A stretch of DNA of 64,000 bases from Falsiroseomonas algicola (lineage in GTDB: Bacteria > Pseudomonadota > Alphaproteobacteria > Acetobacterales > Acetobacteraceae): contig NZ_JAAIKB010000011.1 of assembly GCF_011040385.1 (NCBI RefSeq), positions 62,001 to 126,000 on the forward strand. The letters run 5' to 3'. The notes beneath the pieces were generated by a model. The model saw nothing but the letters and a program-made list of their open reading frames with translations. It made no database searches and was not told the origin of the DNA. Numbering within the stretch: position 1 is the stretch's first letter; each line of letters starts with the position of its first letter. Positions 43,123-51,078 of this stretch are shown in pieces. A program made the translations under genes and the position numbers.

Positions 43123-44163
43123 ATGCGCATCCTCGCCTATGCCGCCGCCGCGCTTTTCGCCGCCGGTCCTGCCCTGGCCCAGACGGGCGGGCGCGTCACG
43201 CTCCAGGCCTATGCCGGCATCTTCAAGGACAACTACACCCAGACCGTGCTGGCGCCCTTCACGGCGCGCAGCGGCACGGCGGTGCAGTACCATGAGGGCG
43301 GCACCAGCGCGCAGATGCTCGGCACGCTGCGCGCCCAGCGCGCCGATCCGCAGATCGACGTCGTCATCATGGACGTCACCACCGCCGCCATCGCCTGCGC
43401 CGAGGGGCTGGTGGAGCGCATCGACGCCGCGACCCTGCCGGTGATCGCGGAACTCGACGACCAGGCGCGGGCATCGGGTGGCGCCTGCGGTCCGGCCGTC
43501 ACCTATGACCACCTGGTCATGGTCTATGACACCCGCGCGGTCACGCCGGCGCCGACGCGCTGGGCGGCGATGTGGGACCCCGCGCATCGCGGCCGCATCG
43601 CGCTCTCCGCGCCGCCCAACATCCAGGGCCTGGCGATGACGGCGATCCTGGCGCATGCCAATGGCGGGTCCTGGCAGAACCTGAACGCCGCCATGCCGCG
43701 GCTGCGGGAGATCGCGCCGGCGGTGCAGACCTTCGATCCCAATCCCGATGGCTACACGCTGATCCTGAACGACCAGGTCCGCTTCGCCACCGGCTGGAAC
43801 GCCCGCGCGCAACTCTATCGCGATCAGTCCCAGGGCCGCATCGGCGTCGTGCTGCCGGAGGAAGGGACGGTGTTCCAGATCAACACCATCAACATCGTCG
43901 CCAACAGCAAGAACCGGGCGCAGGCGCTCGCGCTCGCCGCCCATGCCCTGTCCGCCGATGCGCAGAAGGCCTTCACGGAGCGCATGTTCTACGGCCCGAC
44001 CAATGCGCGCGCGCAGGTCTCGCCGGAGGCGATGGCCCGCACGGCGCTGGCGCCCGAATTCCGCAGCCGCGTCATCCCGCTCGACTGGACCGAGATGGTG
44101 CGTCTGCGCGATGGCTGGAACCAGCGCTGGCGGCGCGAGGTGATCTCGGCCTCGGGGCGCTGA
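43123..44163 (+). CDS. ABC transporter substrate-binding protein (PotD-like)
   Basis: 346-residue periplasmic binding protein. The signal peptide is MRILAYAAAALFAAGPALAQ, followed by RVTLQAYAGIFKDNYTQTVLAPF, the usual first lobe of class D/F (iron, spermidine/putrescine) binding proteins. Later NPDGYTLILNDQVRFATGWNA and GVVLPEEGTVF are typical of this type. The start at 43123 is chosen for the signal peptide. It is the first gene of a four-gene transporter operon; the ATPase ATG overlaps its stop by one base. Substrate is not identifiable; polyamine or organic acid are guesses. Confidence 0.88.
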   Translation: MRILAYAAAALFAAGPALAQTGGRVTLQAYAGIFKDNYTQTVLAPFTARSGTAVQYHEGGTSAQMLGTLRAQRADPQIDVVIMDVTTAAIACAEGLVERIDAATLPVIAELDDQARASGGACGPAVTYDHLVMVYDTRAVTPAPTRWAAMWDPAHRGRIALSAPPNIQGLAMTAILAHANGGSWQNLNAAMPRLREIAPAVQTFDPNPDGYTLILNDQVRFATGWNARAQLYRDQSQGRIGVVLPEEGTVFQINTINIVANSKNRAQALALAAHALSADAQKAFTERMFYGPTNARAQVSPEAMARTALAPEFRSRVIPLDWTEMVRLRDGWNQRWRREVISASGR

Positions 44164-45215
44164 TGAGCCACTTGAGGCTGGAGGCGCTGACCAGGCGCTT
44201 CCCCGGCGCGCCGCATCCCGCCGTGGATGGCGTCTCGCTGGAACTGGGGCAGGGCGCGCTGCTGGCGCTGCTGGGCCCCTCCGGCTGCGGCAAGACCACG
44301 ACGCTCCGCATGATCGCGGGGCTGGAGGTGCCGGACAGCGGCCGTATCCTGGTGCAGGGCAGGGACGTCACCGCCCTGCCGCCGCACAAGCGCAACATGG
44401 GCGTGGTGTTCCAATCCTACGCGCTGTTCCCGCACATGACGGCGGCGCAGAACGTGGCCTTCGGGCTGGAGATGCGGGGCCACCCCCGCGCCGATCGTGC
44501 GCCGCGGGTGCAGGAGGCGCTGAACCTCGTCGGCCTCGGCGCCCTCGCCGCGCGCAAGCCGCGCCAGCTCTCCGGCGGCCAGCAGCAGCGCGTGGCACTC
44601 GCCCGCGCGCTGGCGCCGCAACCGGACCTGCTGCTGCTGGACGAACCGCTCAGCGCGCTCGACGCCAAGCTGCGGGAGGAGGTGCGGGACGAGATCCGCG
44701 CGCTCCAGCAGCGCCTCGGCACCACCGCCGTCTTCGTGACGCATGACCAGACGGAGGCGCTGGCCATGGCGGACCTCGTCGCCGTGATGAACGAAGGCCG
44801 GATCGAGCAACTGGCGACGCCGGAGGAGATCTTCGAACGGCCCGCCACCCGCTTCGTCGCCACCTTCGTCGGCCGCGCCGCGCGCCTGGCTGCGACCGTC
44901 ACGCAGCCCGGCCTGCTGCGCGTGGGCGATGCCGAGCTTCGCGCGACGGAAACGCCCGCCAGCGGCGCCGCGGAGATCTTCATCCGCCCCCACCATGTCC
45001 GCCCGCTGCGGGATGATGAGGGCGCGGAGAACACCCTGCCCGCGACGCTCTCCCGCCGCACCTATACCGGCGACCTGGTGACGCTCGACTGCGCGACCCC
45101 CGCGGGCCGCCTGATCGCGGACCTCCCCGGCGGATCGCCGGGCGCCGATCTTCGGGTGGGCGACACGCTTCGCCTCGGCTTCCGCGCCGCCGACCTCCGG
45201 GTCTTCCCGGCGTGA
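44163..45215 (+). CDS. ABC transporter ATPase (PotA-like)
   Basis: 350 residues. Walker A is GPSGCGKTTT near residue 37, Q-loop VVFQSYALFPHMTAAQN, signature LSGGQQQRVALARAL, Walker B LLLLDEPLSALDAKLR and switch His in FVTHDQTEALAM. A C-terminal TOBE-type domain (about 270-350) with FIRPHHVRPL follows, as in PotA. Translation begins in a TGATG overlap with the binding-protein gene, and its stop overlaps the first permease GTG by four bases. Confidence 0.93.
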   Translation: MSHLRLEALTRRFPGAPHPAVDGVSLELGQGALLALLGPSGCGKTTTLRMIAGLEVPDSGRILVQGRDVTALPPHKRNMGVVFQSYALFPHMTAAQNVAFGLEMRGHPRADRAPRVQEALNLVGLGALAARKPRQLSGGQQQRVALARALAPQPDLLLLDEPLSALDAKLREEVRDEIRALQQRLGTTAVFVTHDQTEALAMADLVAVMNEGRIEQLATPEEIFERPATRFVATFVGRAARLAATVTQPGLLRVGDAELRATETPASGAAEIFIRPHHVRPLRDDEGAENTLPATLSRRTYTGDLVTLDCATPAGRLIADLPGGSPGADLRVGDTLRLGFRAADLRVFPA

Positions 45216-46039
45216 TCGGCCTGCTCCTCTGCCTGCCCGCCGCGCTGATCCTCGGCCTGGGCTTCGTCTGGCCGGTGGCGCTGCTGGCGCGGATCAGCCT
45301 GAACCGCACCACCGACATGGGCGCGATGGAGGAGGCCTTCAGCCTCGAGACCATGGCGAAGCTGGTGGAGGATGACTTCACCTGGGAACTCGCCTGGAAC
45401 ACCGCGACGCTGTCCGCCACCTGCGGCGCCATCGCCGTGGCGCTCGCGCTGCCCGTCGCGCTGCTGATCCGGAGCGCGCCGCCGCAATGGCGCGGCCTGC
45501 TCTCCCTCATGGCCGTGGCACCCCTGCTCGTCTCCTCCACCGCCCGTATCGTCGGCTGGATGGCGATCCTCGGCGACCGCGGCATGATCAATGCGGTGCT
45601 GGCCTGGATCGGCGTTGTCGATGATCCCGTCAGGCTCATCAACAACTGGACCGGCGTGCGCATCGGGCTGACGGAGAGCCTGATGCCCTATGCCTGCCTC
45701 GTGCTGATCGCGGGGCTCGGGCGCCTCGACTCGCGGCTGGAGGAAGCGGCCGCCACGCTTGGCGCGACGCGCACGAAGACCTTCCTGCGCGTCACCCTGC
45801 CGCTGGCGGCACCAGCACTGGCCGCCGCCTTCCTGCTGGTCTTCGTGCTCGGCGTCTCCGCCTTCGTCACGCCGCGGCTGATGGGCGGCGGGCGCGTCTT
45901 CGTCGTGGCGACCGAGATCTTCGACCTGGCGCTGGAGACGGTGGACTGGCCCGCCGCCGCCGCCATGGCGATGCTGCTGCTGGGGTCGCTCGGCTTGGCC
46001 ATGGCGCTGCGCGGCCTGGTCGCGAAGGTGGCGCGATGA
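45212..46039 (+). CDS. ABC transporter permease 1 (PotB-like)
   Basis: 275 residues with six hydrophobic helices. The inner-membrane coupling (EAA) loop is LEEAAATLGATRTKTFLRVTLPLAAPA, matching the PotB/CysT family pattern. It starts at GTG overlapping the ATPase stop (GTGA), and its own stop overlaps the next permease ATG by four bases. It forms the translocation pore with its neighbour. Confidence 0.92.
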   Translation: MIGLLLCLPAALILGLGFVWPVALLARISLNRTTDMGAMEEAFSLETMAKLVEDDFTWELAWNTATLSATCGAIAVALALPVALLIRSAPPQWRGLLSLMAVAPLLVSSTARIVGWMAILGDRGMINAVLAWIGVVDDPVRLINNWTGVRIGLTESLMPYACLVLIAGLGRLDSRLEEAAATLGATRTKTFLRVTLPLAAPALAAAFLLVFVLGVSAFVTPRLMGGGRVFVVATEIFDLALETVDWPAAAAMAMLLLGSLGLAMALRGLVAKVAR

Positions 46040-46824
46040 GGCCGGGCTGGGTGCTGCGCCTGGCCGCGATCTGCGGCTATGCGCTGCTGCTGGCGCCGGC
46101 CCTGCTGGTCTGCGCCATCTCCTTCTCGGCCGGCGACTTCCTGACCTTTCCGCCGCCAGGGCTCTCGCTCCGCTGGTATGCGGCGCTGGTCTCCAATGCG
46201 GAGCTGATGGCGGCGCTGCGCAATTCCGCGGTGCTGGCGGCCGTCGTCGCGGTGATCGCGCTGCTGGCGGGCGGGCCCGCGGCCTATGCCATCGCGCGGC
46301 TGGACTTTCCCGGGCGTGGCTTCCTGGCCGGTTTCCTGGCCGCACCGCTGCTGCTGCCGACTCTGGTGCTGGGCCTCGCTTTGCTGCTGGCGCTGCAGCC
46401 CGTGAAGCTCGCCGCCACCTGGCCGGGCCTGGTGCTGGCGCACGCCATGGTCGCCATCCCCTTCGCCGTCCGCATCATGACCACCGCCTTCGGAGCCGTG
46501 CCGAAGGACCTGGAGGAAGCGGCCTGGACGCTGGGCGCGACACCCCTGCAGGCGGCGCTCCGCGTCACTCTGCCCATCGCGGCGCCCGGTGCCATCGCGG
46601 CCGGCGCACTCTGCTTCCTCGTCTCCTTCGACGAGACCGTCATCAGCCTGTTCCTCGTCGGCCCCCGCCTCTCCACCCTGCCGGTCGAGATGTTCCGCTA
46701 TGCCGAGAACCGCACCGATCCCCTCGTCGCCGCGCTGGCGATGACGCTGATCATCGTCGCCCTTGCCGTTGTCCTGCTGGTGGAGCGCCTGGTCGGCTTC
46801 ACCCGCGCCGTTGGAAGGAACTGA
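46036..46824 (+). CDS. ABC transporter permease 2 (PotC-like)
   Basis: 262 residues, six TM. The EAA loop is LEEAAWTLGATPLQAALRVTLPIAAPG, and the N-terminal LAPALLVCAISFSAGDFLTFPPPGLSLRWY is characteristic of PotC-type permeases. The ATGA overlap couples it to the first permease. Four bases separate its stop from the RraA-like gene, which therefore belongs to the same operon. Confidence 0.92.
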   Translation: MRPGWVLRLAAICGYALLLAPALLVCAISFSAGDFLTFPPPGLSLRWYAALVSNAELMAALRNSAVLAAVVAVIALLAGGPAAYAIARLDFPGRGFLAGFLAAPLLLPTLVLGLALLLALQPVKLAATWPGLVLAHAMVAIPFAVRIMTTAFGAVPKDLEEAAWTLGATPLQAALRVTLPIAAPGAIAAGALCFLVSFDETVISLFLVGPRLSTLPVEMFRYAENRTDPLVAALAMTLIIVALAVVLLVERLVGFTRAVGRN

Positions 46825-46828
46825 ATCC

Positions 46829-47494
46829 ATGGCCCGCTACGTCGTCGAGCCCATGCCGGGGCAGATCAGCGCGGAAGTCATCGAATTGCTGGAGAAGACG
46901 GAGACCGCGACCGTCGGCCATTGGCGCCACTGGGGCTTCTGCGACCGGAAGATCCAGGGCCTGCTGCGCCGCCGCGTCGCCGGCACGGCCGTCACGGTGC
47001 AGATTCCCGGCCCCGACTCGACGCTGCTGCACCACGCCCTCGGCCTGCTGCGGCCGGGCGACGTGCTGGTGGTGGATCGCCTCGGTGATGACCGCCACGC
47101 CTGCTGGGGCGGCGGCGTCACCGTCGCCGCCAAGGCCGCCGGCGCCAAGGCCGGCATCGTGGACGGCGCCTGCACCGATATCGAGGAGGTGGAGGCCAGC
47201 GACTTCCCGCTGTGGTGTCGCGGCCTGGCCCCGATCACGACCCGCATCTACGACCTCGGCGGGCGGATGAACGTCCCCGTCGCGATCGGCGGCGTCGTCG
47301 TCATGCCCGGCGACGCGGTGCTGGCCGATGAATCCGGCGTCCTGATCCTGCCGCCCGGGGAAGCCGAGGCCGAGGCGCGCCAGGCCATTGCCCGCCAGGA
47401 ACGCGGCCTCGGCGTCCAGGCGCGCTGCGCGGCGGGCGAGAAGCTCGGCGACATCAGCGGCGCCACGGCCAAGGTGCTCGCCGGGCTTGCATGA
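46829..47494 (+). CDS. RraA/HMG-CHA aldolase-fold protein, atypical active site
   Basis: 221 residues of the RraA-like swivelling-domain family, which includes RNase E inhibitors and class II 4-hydroxy-4-methyl-2-oxoglutarate/CHA aldolases. The core is VVDRLGDDRHACWGGGVTVAAKAAGAKAGIVDGACTD. In the aldolases the last motif is G-x-x-R-D with a catalytic Arg; here it is GACTD, with Thr in place of Arg, so pyruvate-aldolase activity is doubtful. Co-transcribed with the ABC transporter, it may act on the imported compound. Confidence 0.78.
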   Translation: MARYVVEPMPGQISAEVIELLEKTETATVGHWRHWGFCDRKIQGLLRRRVAGTAVTVQIPGPDSTLLHHALGLLRPGDVLVVDRLGDDRHACWGGGVTVAAKAAGAKAGIVDGACTDIEEVEASDFPLWCRGLAPITTRIYDLGGRMNVPVAIGGVVVMPGDAVLADESGVLILPPGEAEAEARQAIARQERGLGVQARCAAGEKLGDISGATAKVLAGLA

Positions 47495-47533
47495 GCGCGC
47501 GGCCCTTGCGATGCAGGGGAGGCCCGCTGGCAC

Positions 47534-47606
47534 GGGCCCGTAGCTCAATGGTCAGAGCGGGCCGCTCATAACGGCTTGGTTGCAGGTTCGAGTCCTGCCG
47601 GGCCCA
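47534..47606 (+). tRNA. tRNA-Ile with CAU anticodon (lysidine-type)
   Basis: 73-base cloverleaf. Acceptor stem GGGCCCG pairs with CGGGCCC, discriminator is A, and CCA is not encoded. The D arm is GCTC...GAGC, and the T arm is centred on GGTTCGAGTCC. The anticodon stem GGCCG/CGGCT encloses loop CTCATAA, so the anticodon is CAU. The CUCAUAA loop, the GGGCCC-type acceptor and the UUGGUU after the stem match tRNA-Ile2, in which TilS converts C34 to lysidine to read AUA, rather than initiator or elongator tRNA-Met. Confidence 0.85.
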
Positions 47607-47612
47607 TTTTCC

Positions 47613-47697
47613 GCGGCCGCGTAGCGGCGCGGGGCACTGCCCCGCGAGCGGAAAATCCGCCGGAGGCATGAGAATCCCGGCGCGCAGCGCCGGTCCT
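47613..47697 (+). repeat. 85-bp direct repeat, copy 1
   Basis: Begins GCGGCCGCGTAGCGGCGCGG just after the tRNA. It contains a GCGGGGC-ACT-GCCCCGC hairpin. The second copy starts 95 bases on, and the two differ at four positions. Probably a REP-like intergenic element. Confidence 0.8.
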
Positions 47698-47707
47698 TTC
47701 TCTTTTT

Positions 47708-47792
47708 GCGGCCGCGTAGCGGCGCGGGGCACTGCCCCGCGAGCGGAAAATCCGCCGGAGGCATGGGAGTCCCGGCGCGAAGCGCTGGTCCT
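47708..47792 (+). repeat. 85-bp direct repeat, copy 2
   Basis: Second copy of the same unit, 81 of 85 positions identical to copy 1, including the GCGGGGC hairpin. The copies are separated by a 10-base T-rich spacer (TTCTCTTTTT). The rest of the 334-base gap up to the questin-oxidase gene holds the hairpin at 47840-47860 and, just before the gene, a short less GC-rich stretch. Confidence 0.8.
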
Positions 47793-47839
47793 CATTGAAC
47801 GCCCGTGGTGAGGGCTCCGCCCTCCCCACACCCCACCCG

Positions 47840-47860
47840 CCAGGGGCGAGACGCCCCTGG
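47840..47860. repeat. CCAGGGGCG hairpin in intergenic repeat region
   Basis: Perfect 9-bp stem CCAGGGGCG / CGCCCCTGG with an AGA loop, preceded by a GAGGGCTCCGCCCTC-type element. It looks like a family of intergenic palindromes rather than a promoter-proximal terminator. Confidence 0.5.
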
Positions 47861-47940
47861 ACCGTCATCAGTGGCACCCGCCTCCCATCACACGCGCCGG
47901 TAGTCTATGATCGCTTCATGACGATCGTTCAGGCCCACCC

Positions 47941-48957
47941 ATGACCGACGCGCTGACCGAGGCCCGATCCCTCAGCGCGGAATACGGGGAGGCCTTCGCC
48001 AACCACACCCCCATGGTCCTGCACGCCCAGAAGCGCCTGGGCGGCACGGAAGCCGATGCGCGGCGCTTCCTCGACGCCTACCTCCGCGACAACCACCTCG
48101 CCCCCACGCCGCCCTCCGACGTCACCATCACCCAGCTCAACTGGACGCTCCGCCTCGGCGAACGCCCCGCCCAGGCGGCCTACCGCAGCTTCTTCCGCGC
48201 CGAACTCGCCCGCCTTGGCACCGCGGAGGCGCTCGCCAGCCGCTACCTGCCCCGGTTGCTGCCCGGCCTCGCCGCCAGCGCGCTGCACGCGCTGATGCGC
48301 CTGGCCTATGCGCGGGACGCCGGCGATGCGAACGAGGTCGCGGAAAGCCTCGGCTACTGGGCCGCCACCTACCTGCCGCTCGGCGAAGGCGTGGGCGCGA
48401 AGCCCGTCACCGCCGAACCGCTGGCCGTGCTGGCGCGCGTGGCGGCGGAACCGACGCTGGCCGCACTCACCTTCGATGACGGCCTGCTCTGGCACGCCAT
48501 GCGCAAGGTCGCGCGGATGCCCGCCTTCTCTCCGGTGCATGACTGGCTGGAGGTGCGCGACGACACGCTGGACCGCATCGCCCGCGATTCGCTCCTGGTG
48601 CTGGCGCACACCATGGAATTCTGCGCCATCCACGCCGTCACCGGCACGCATTGGCTGCGCCTGGTGCTGCCGCTGCTGAAGGCGGAGGACCAGAAGCGCG
48701 CCATCCGCTTCTTCTGGCAGGCCATCGCCTCCGTCTATCCGAAGATGGGCTTCCCCCGGCCTTTGACCGCGGAGGAAGCGGAAGCCATGCGCGCGCTGCC
48801 GGCCCCCGACTGGTCGGAGATCGCCGCCGCGGCCTGCGCCAGCGACGACGAGCACGATGTTTCGCTCGCCTATTCCTGCCGCTGCGAGGAGGAGTTCCGC
48901 GGCGATCGCCTCTACCGCGTGGTCGCGGCGCGGCGGCTCGGGCTGATCACGCCCTAA
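47941..48957 (+). CDS. questin oxidase-like family protein
   Basis: 338 residues of the DUF4243/questin-oxidase-like family, named from fungal enzymes that oxidise anthraquinones. Landmarks are FANHTPMVLHAQ near the N-terminus, GLAASALHALMRLAYA near residue 120, HAVTGTHWLR near residue 235 and the C-terminal SDDEHDVSLAYSCR. All helical, no signal peptide. Bacterial members have no established substrate, so oxygenase activity is inferred from the family name only. The 3' end overlaps the convergent cyclase gene by four bases. Confidence 0.83.
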   Translation: MTDALTEARSLSAEYGEAFANHTPMVLHAQKRLGGTEADARRFLDAYLRDNHLAPTPPSDVTITQLNWTLRLGERPAQAAYRSFFRAELARLGTAEALASRYLPRLLPGLAASALHALMRLAYARDAGDANEVAESLGYWAATYLPLGEGVGAKPVTAEPLAVLARVAAEPTLAALTFDDGLLWHAMRKVARMPAFSPVHDWLEVRDDTLDRIARDSLLVLAHTMEFCAIHAVTGTHWLRLVLPLLKAEDQKRAIRFFWQAIASVYPKMGFPRPLTAEEAEAMRALPAPDWSEIAAAACASDDEHDVSLAYSCRCEEEFRGDRLYRVVAARRLGLITP

Positions 48958-49730
48958 TCATCGAGGATCGCGACGGCCCGGCACCAGCCGCCCGACGCCG
49001 CCTTGATCTTCACCGGCAGGCAGGAAACGGTGAAGCCGGTGGGGGGAAGCTGGTCGAGGTTGGTCAGCTTCTCGATCTGGCAGTAGCCCGCTTCCCGCCC
49101 GGCCTTGTGGCCTTCCCAGATCAGGCTGGCATCGCCGGTCTCCGCCACCCGCGCCTTGGTGTGGATGAAGGGCGCGTCCCAGGACCAGCCATCGGTGCCC
49201 ACCACGCGCACGCCCTGGCCCGTCAGCCACAGCGTCGCCTCCCGCCCGAAGCCGCAGCCGCGCGCGACGTAGTCGGGCCGGCCATAGCAGGCGCCGGCGG
49301 CGGTATTGGCCAGCACGATGTCGCCGGGGCGCAGCACATGGCCGATCGCGGCCAGCGCCGCCTGCACCTCCGCGGCACTCACCACATGGCCATCGGCCAT
49401 GTCCCGGAAATCCAGCTTCACGCCCGGCCCGATGCACCAGTCCAGCGGCACCTGGTCGATCGTCAGCGCCGGCGCGCCGCCATCCATGGTGCTGGCATAG
49501 TGCCAGGGCGCGTCGAGATGCGTGCCGTTATGGGTGGTGAGCTGGATCATCTCGATCGCCCAGCCCTCCCCATCCGGCAGCTGGTCGGGGCGGATGCCGG
49601 GGAAGAAGCCCAGCAGCTGGCCCACCGTCTCCTTGTGCGCGCGATACTCGATATGCGGGCCGAGGCCCGGCGGGTCCGCCGCGACATCGTTCTCGAGCGC
49701 GAGGGACAGGTCGATGATCCGGCGCGGCAT
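48954..49730 (-). CDS. cyclase/kynurenine-formamidase-family hydrolase
   Basis: 258-residue metal-dependent hydrolase of the cyclase family, which includes kynurenine formamidase and isatin hydrolase. The metal site H-x-G-T-H-x-D is HNGTHLDAPWHY near residue 68, and GDIVLANTAAG plus VGTDGWSWDAPF follow. The length and the longer N-terminal half resemble isatin-hydrolase-type members more than KynB. Converges with the questin-oxidase-like gene; the substrate is unknown. Confidence 0.85.
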   Translation of the reverse strand: MPRRIIDLSLALENDVAADPPGLGPHIEYRAHKETVGQLLGFFPGIRPDQLPDGEGWAIEMIQLTTHNGTHLDAPWHYASTMDGGAPALTIDQVPLDWCIGPGVKLDFRDMADGHVVSAAEVQAALAAIGHVLRPGDIVLANTAAGACYGRPDYVARGCGFGREATLWLTGQGVRVVGTDGWSWDAPFIHTKARVAETGDASLIWEGHKAGREAGYCQIEKLTNLDQLPPTGFTVSCLPVKIKAASGGWCRAVAILDD

Positions 49731-49795
49731 GCCAGCGATTCCTTCCGGGACGTCGCCGCCAGCCTATTCCTTCCCCATGCGCGCGCCAGCCATCC

Positions 49796-50986
49796 TCAGA
49801 AACCCTGGCGCCACCCCACCAGCACCAGCCCCGCATCGGTGCTGCCGCGCCCGCCTTCCTCCGTGCCCGCCCGGGTGCGGGACCAGCCGATATCGGCGGT
49901 GAAGCCGAGCCCCAGCTCCCGCCCCAGGCTCGCTTCCAGATAGGTGGCGCGCGCCACGCCATTGGCGCTGCGGTCGCGGTTCTCCACCTGCCAGCCCAGC
50001 GAGGCGCGCCAGGGGCCATAGGTGGTCTGCGCCGCCAGCGTCGTGATGGTGCGGCGTTCGCTGATCGGCAGCGGCGTGCCGTCCACCTCCTCCACCGGCC
50101 GCCCGCCGGCGTTGCGGAAGCGCACCGCCTCCGCGAACAGCGTCGTGGACACCTCCTCCGTCCAGGGGATCTCCCAGCTCGCGCCGAGGGCGGTGCCCCA
50201 TTCCCGCGCCCGCCCATCCGTGCCGGCACCGCGCGACAGCACCGCGACCTGGTAGGTGAAGCCGGGCAGGGCGCCCATCCGCTCCCCCTCCAGCGCCACC
50301 GCGACGTTGTCGAGCTCCCCGGTATTGCCCGCACCGCCCAGCCCGCGGCTGTTGCGGCGGTAGCGATCGGCCTCGTCCCGCCCGAAGCGCTTGCGCGTGA
50401 TCGCGGTGGAGGAGAGGGAGGTGGTGTCGAAGGTGAAGACGGCGGCGGACAGCCGATGCTCCCCCCACCCATCCGCGTCATCCAGCACCGTTGCCCGTGC
50501 CCCGAAACCCAGGCTTTCCGAGACTTCGTAGATCGAGACCTGGTCGGTCAGCCGGATGCCCGGCAGGTTGTCCCAGCCCCGCCCGAAGGGCGCGGTGAAC
50601 TTGCCGGCCGTGAGCGTCAGTCGCGGATCGGCCCGCCATTCCGCGTAGAGCGACTCCACCCAGGCGCCCTGGTCCTGGAAGGCGCGGTCCTGGCCGTCGG
50701 TCGGGCCGCCCGCCACGGGCTCGAACTTCAGCACGCCCTGGATGGTGACGCTCTCCGCCAGGTGCAGCCCGGCGGTCAGCTCCGTCTTGGTATAGAGGTC
50801 GCGGAACCGGTCGGTCCGCGACGGCGCGCGATAGGTGGAGACGCCGTAGAGGTCGATCGCCAGCTCCCCGCTGACATGCGGCACGAAGCCGGCCTGGGGG
50901 CGCACCTCCTGCGCGCCGGCCGGGGCGCTGCCGGCGGCCAGCATCGCCGCCGCCGCCCCATTCATGATCCACCGCATCCCGTCCAC
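49796..50986 (-). CDS. outer-membrane beta-barrel protein, paralogue 2 of zinc locus
   Basis: 396 residues with a signal peptide (about 1-25, ending PAGAQ) and many alternating amphipathic strands ending in GWRQGF, a terminal aromatic typical of BAM substrates. It is clearly paralogous to the next upstream gene: shared blocks include LTAGKFTAPFGRGWDNLPGI, DGWGEHRLSAAVFTFDTT, GLGGAGNTGELDN and SERRTITTLA. It lies downstream of ZnuA and its twin on the same strand after a 92-base gap. Possible porin for metal or metallophore; LbtU-like porins are the nearest architecture I can think of. Confidence 0.72.
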   Translation of the reverse strand: MDGMRWIMNGAAAAMLAAGSAPAGAQEVRPQAGFVPHVSGELAIDLYGVSTYRAPSRTDRFRDLYTKTELTAGLHLAESVTIQGVLKFEPVAGGPTDGQDRAFQDQGAWVESLYAEWRADPRLTLTAGKFTAPFGRGWDNLPGIRLTDQVSIYEVSESLGFGARATVLDDADGWGEHRLSAAVFTFDTTSLSSTAITRKRFGRDEADRYRRNSRGLGGAGNTGELDNVAVALEGERMGALPGFTYQVAVLSRGAGTDGRAREWGTALGASWEIPWTEEVSTTLFAEAVRFRNAGGRPVEEVDGTPLPISERRTITTLAAQTTYGPWRASLGWQVENRDRSANGVARATYLEASLGRELGLGFTADIGWSRTRAGTEEGGRGSTDAGLVLVGWRQGF

Positions 50987-51045
50987 CTTTCCGCCTCGTG
51001 ACGCGCAGGATAGCCGAACACGTCACAAGGCGTCAGGATCGCAGG

Positions 51046-51074
51046 GCCGGGCGAACGGATCGTTTCCGCCCGGC
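51046..51074 (-). terminator. hairpin between the two barrel genes
   Basis: GCCGGGCG / CGCCCGGC, an 8-bp stem with a 13-base loop, directly after the upstream barrel's stop codon. It may reduce read-through to the second barrel gene rather than end it fully. Confidence 0.4.
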
Positions 51075-51078
51075 GGGT

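Noticed and set aside
47534-47606. Elongator or initiator tRNA-Met reading of the CAU tRNA
   Set aside because: Anticodon loop and acceptor features fit tRNA-Ile2 better; needs isotype scoring to settle.
47613-47792. Repeats as a CRISPR array
   Set aside because: Only two 85-bp units separated by 10 bases, no spacers and no cas genes.
47454-47877. Short minus-strand proteins containing GPGRTRTCN-like and GLEPATK-like phrases
   Set aside because: Classic spurious translation of the tRNA complement and of the 85-bp repeats.
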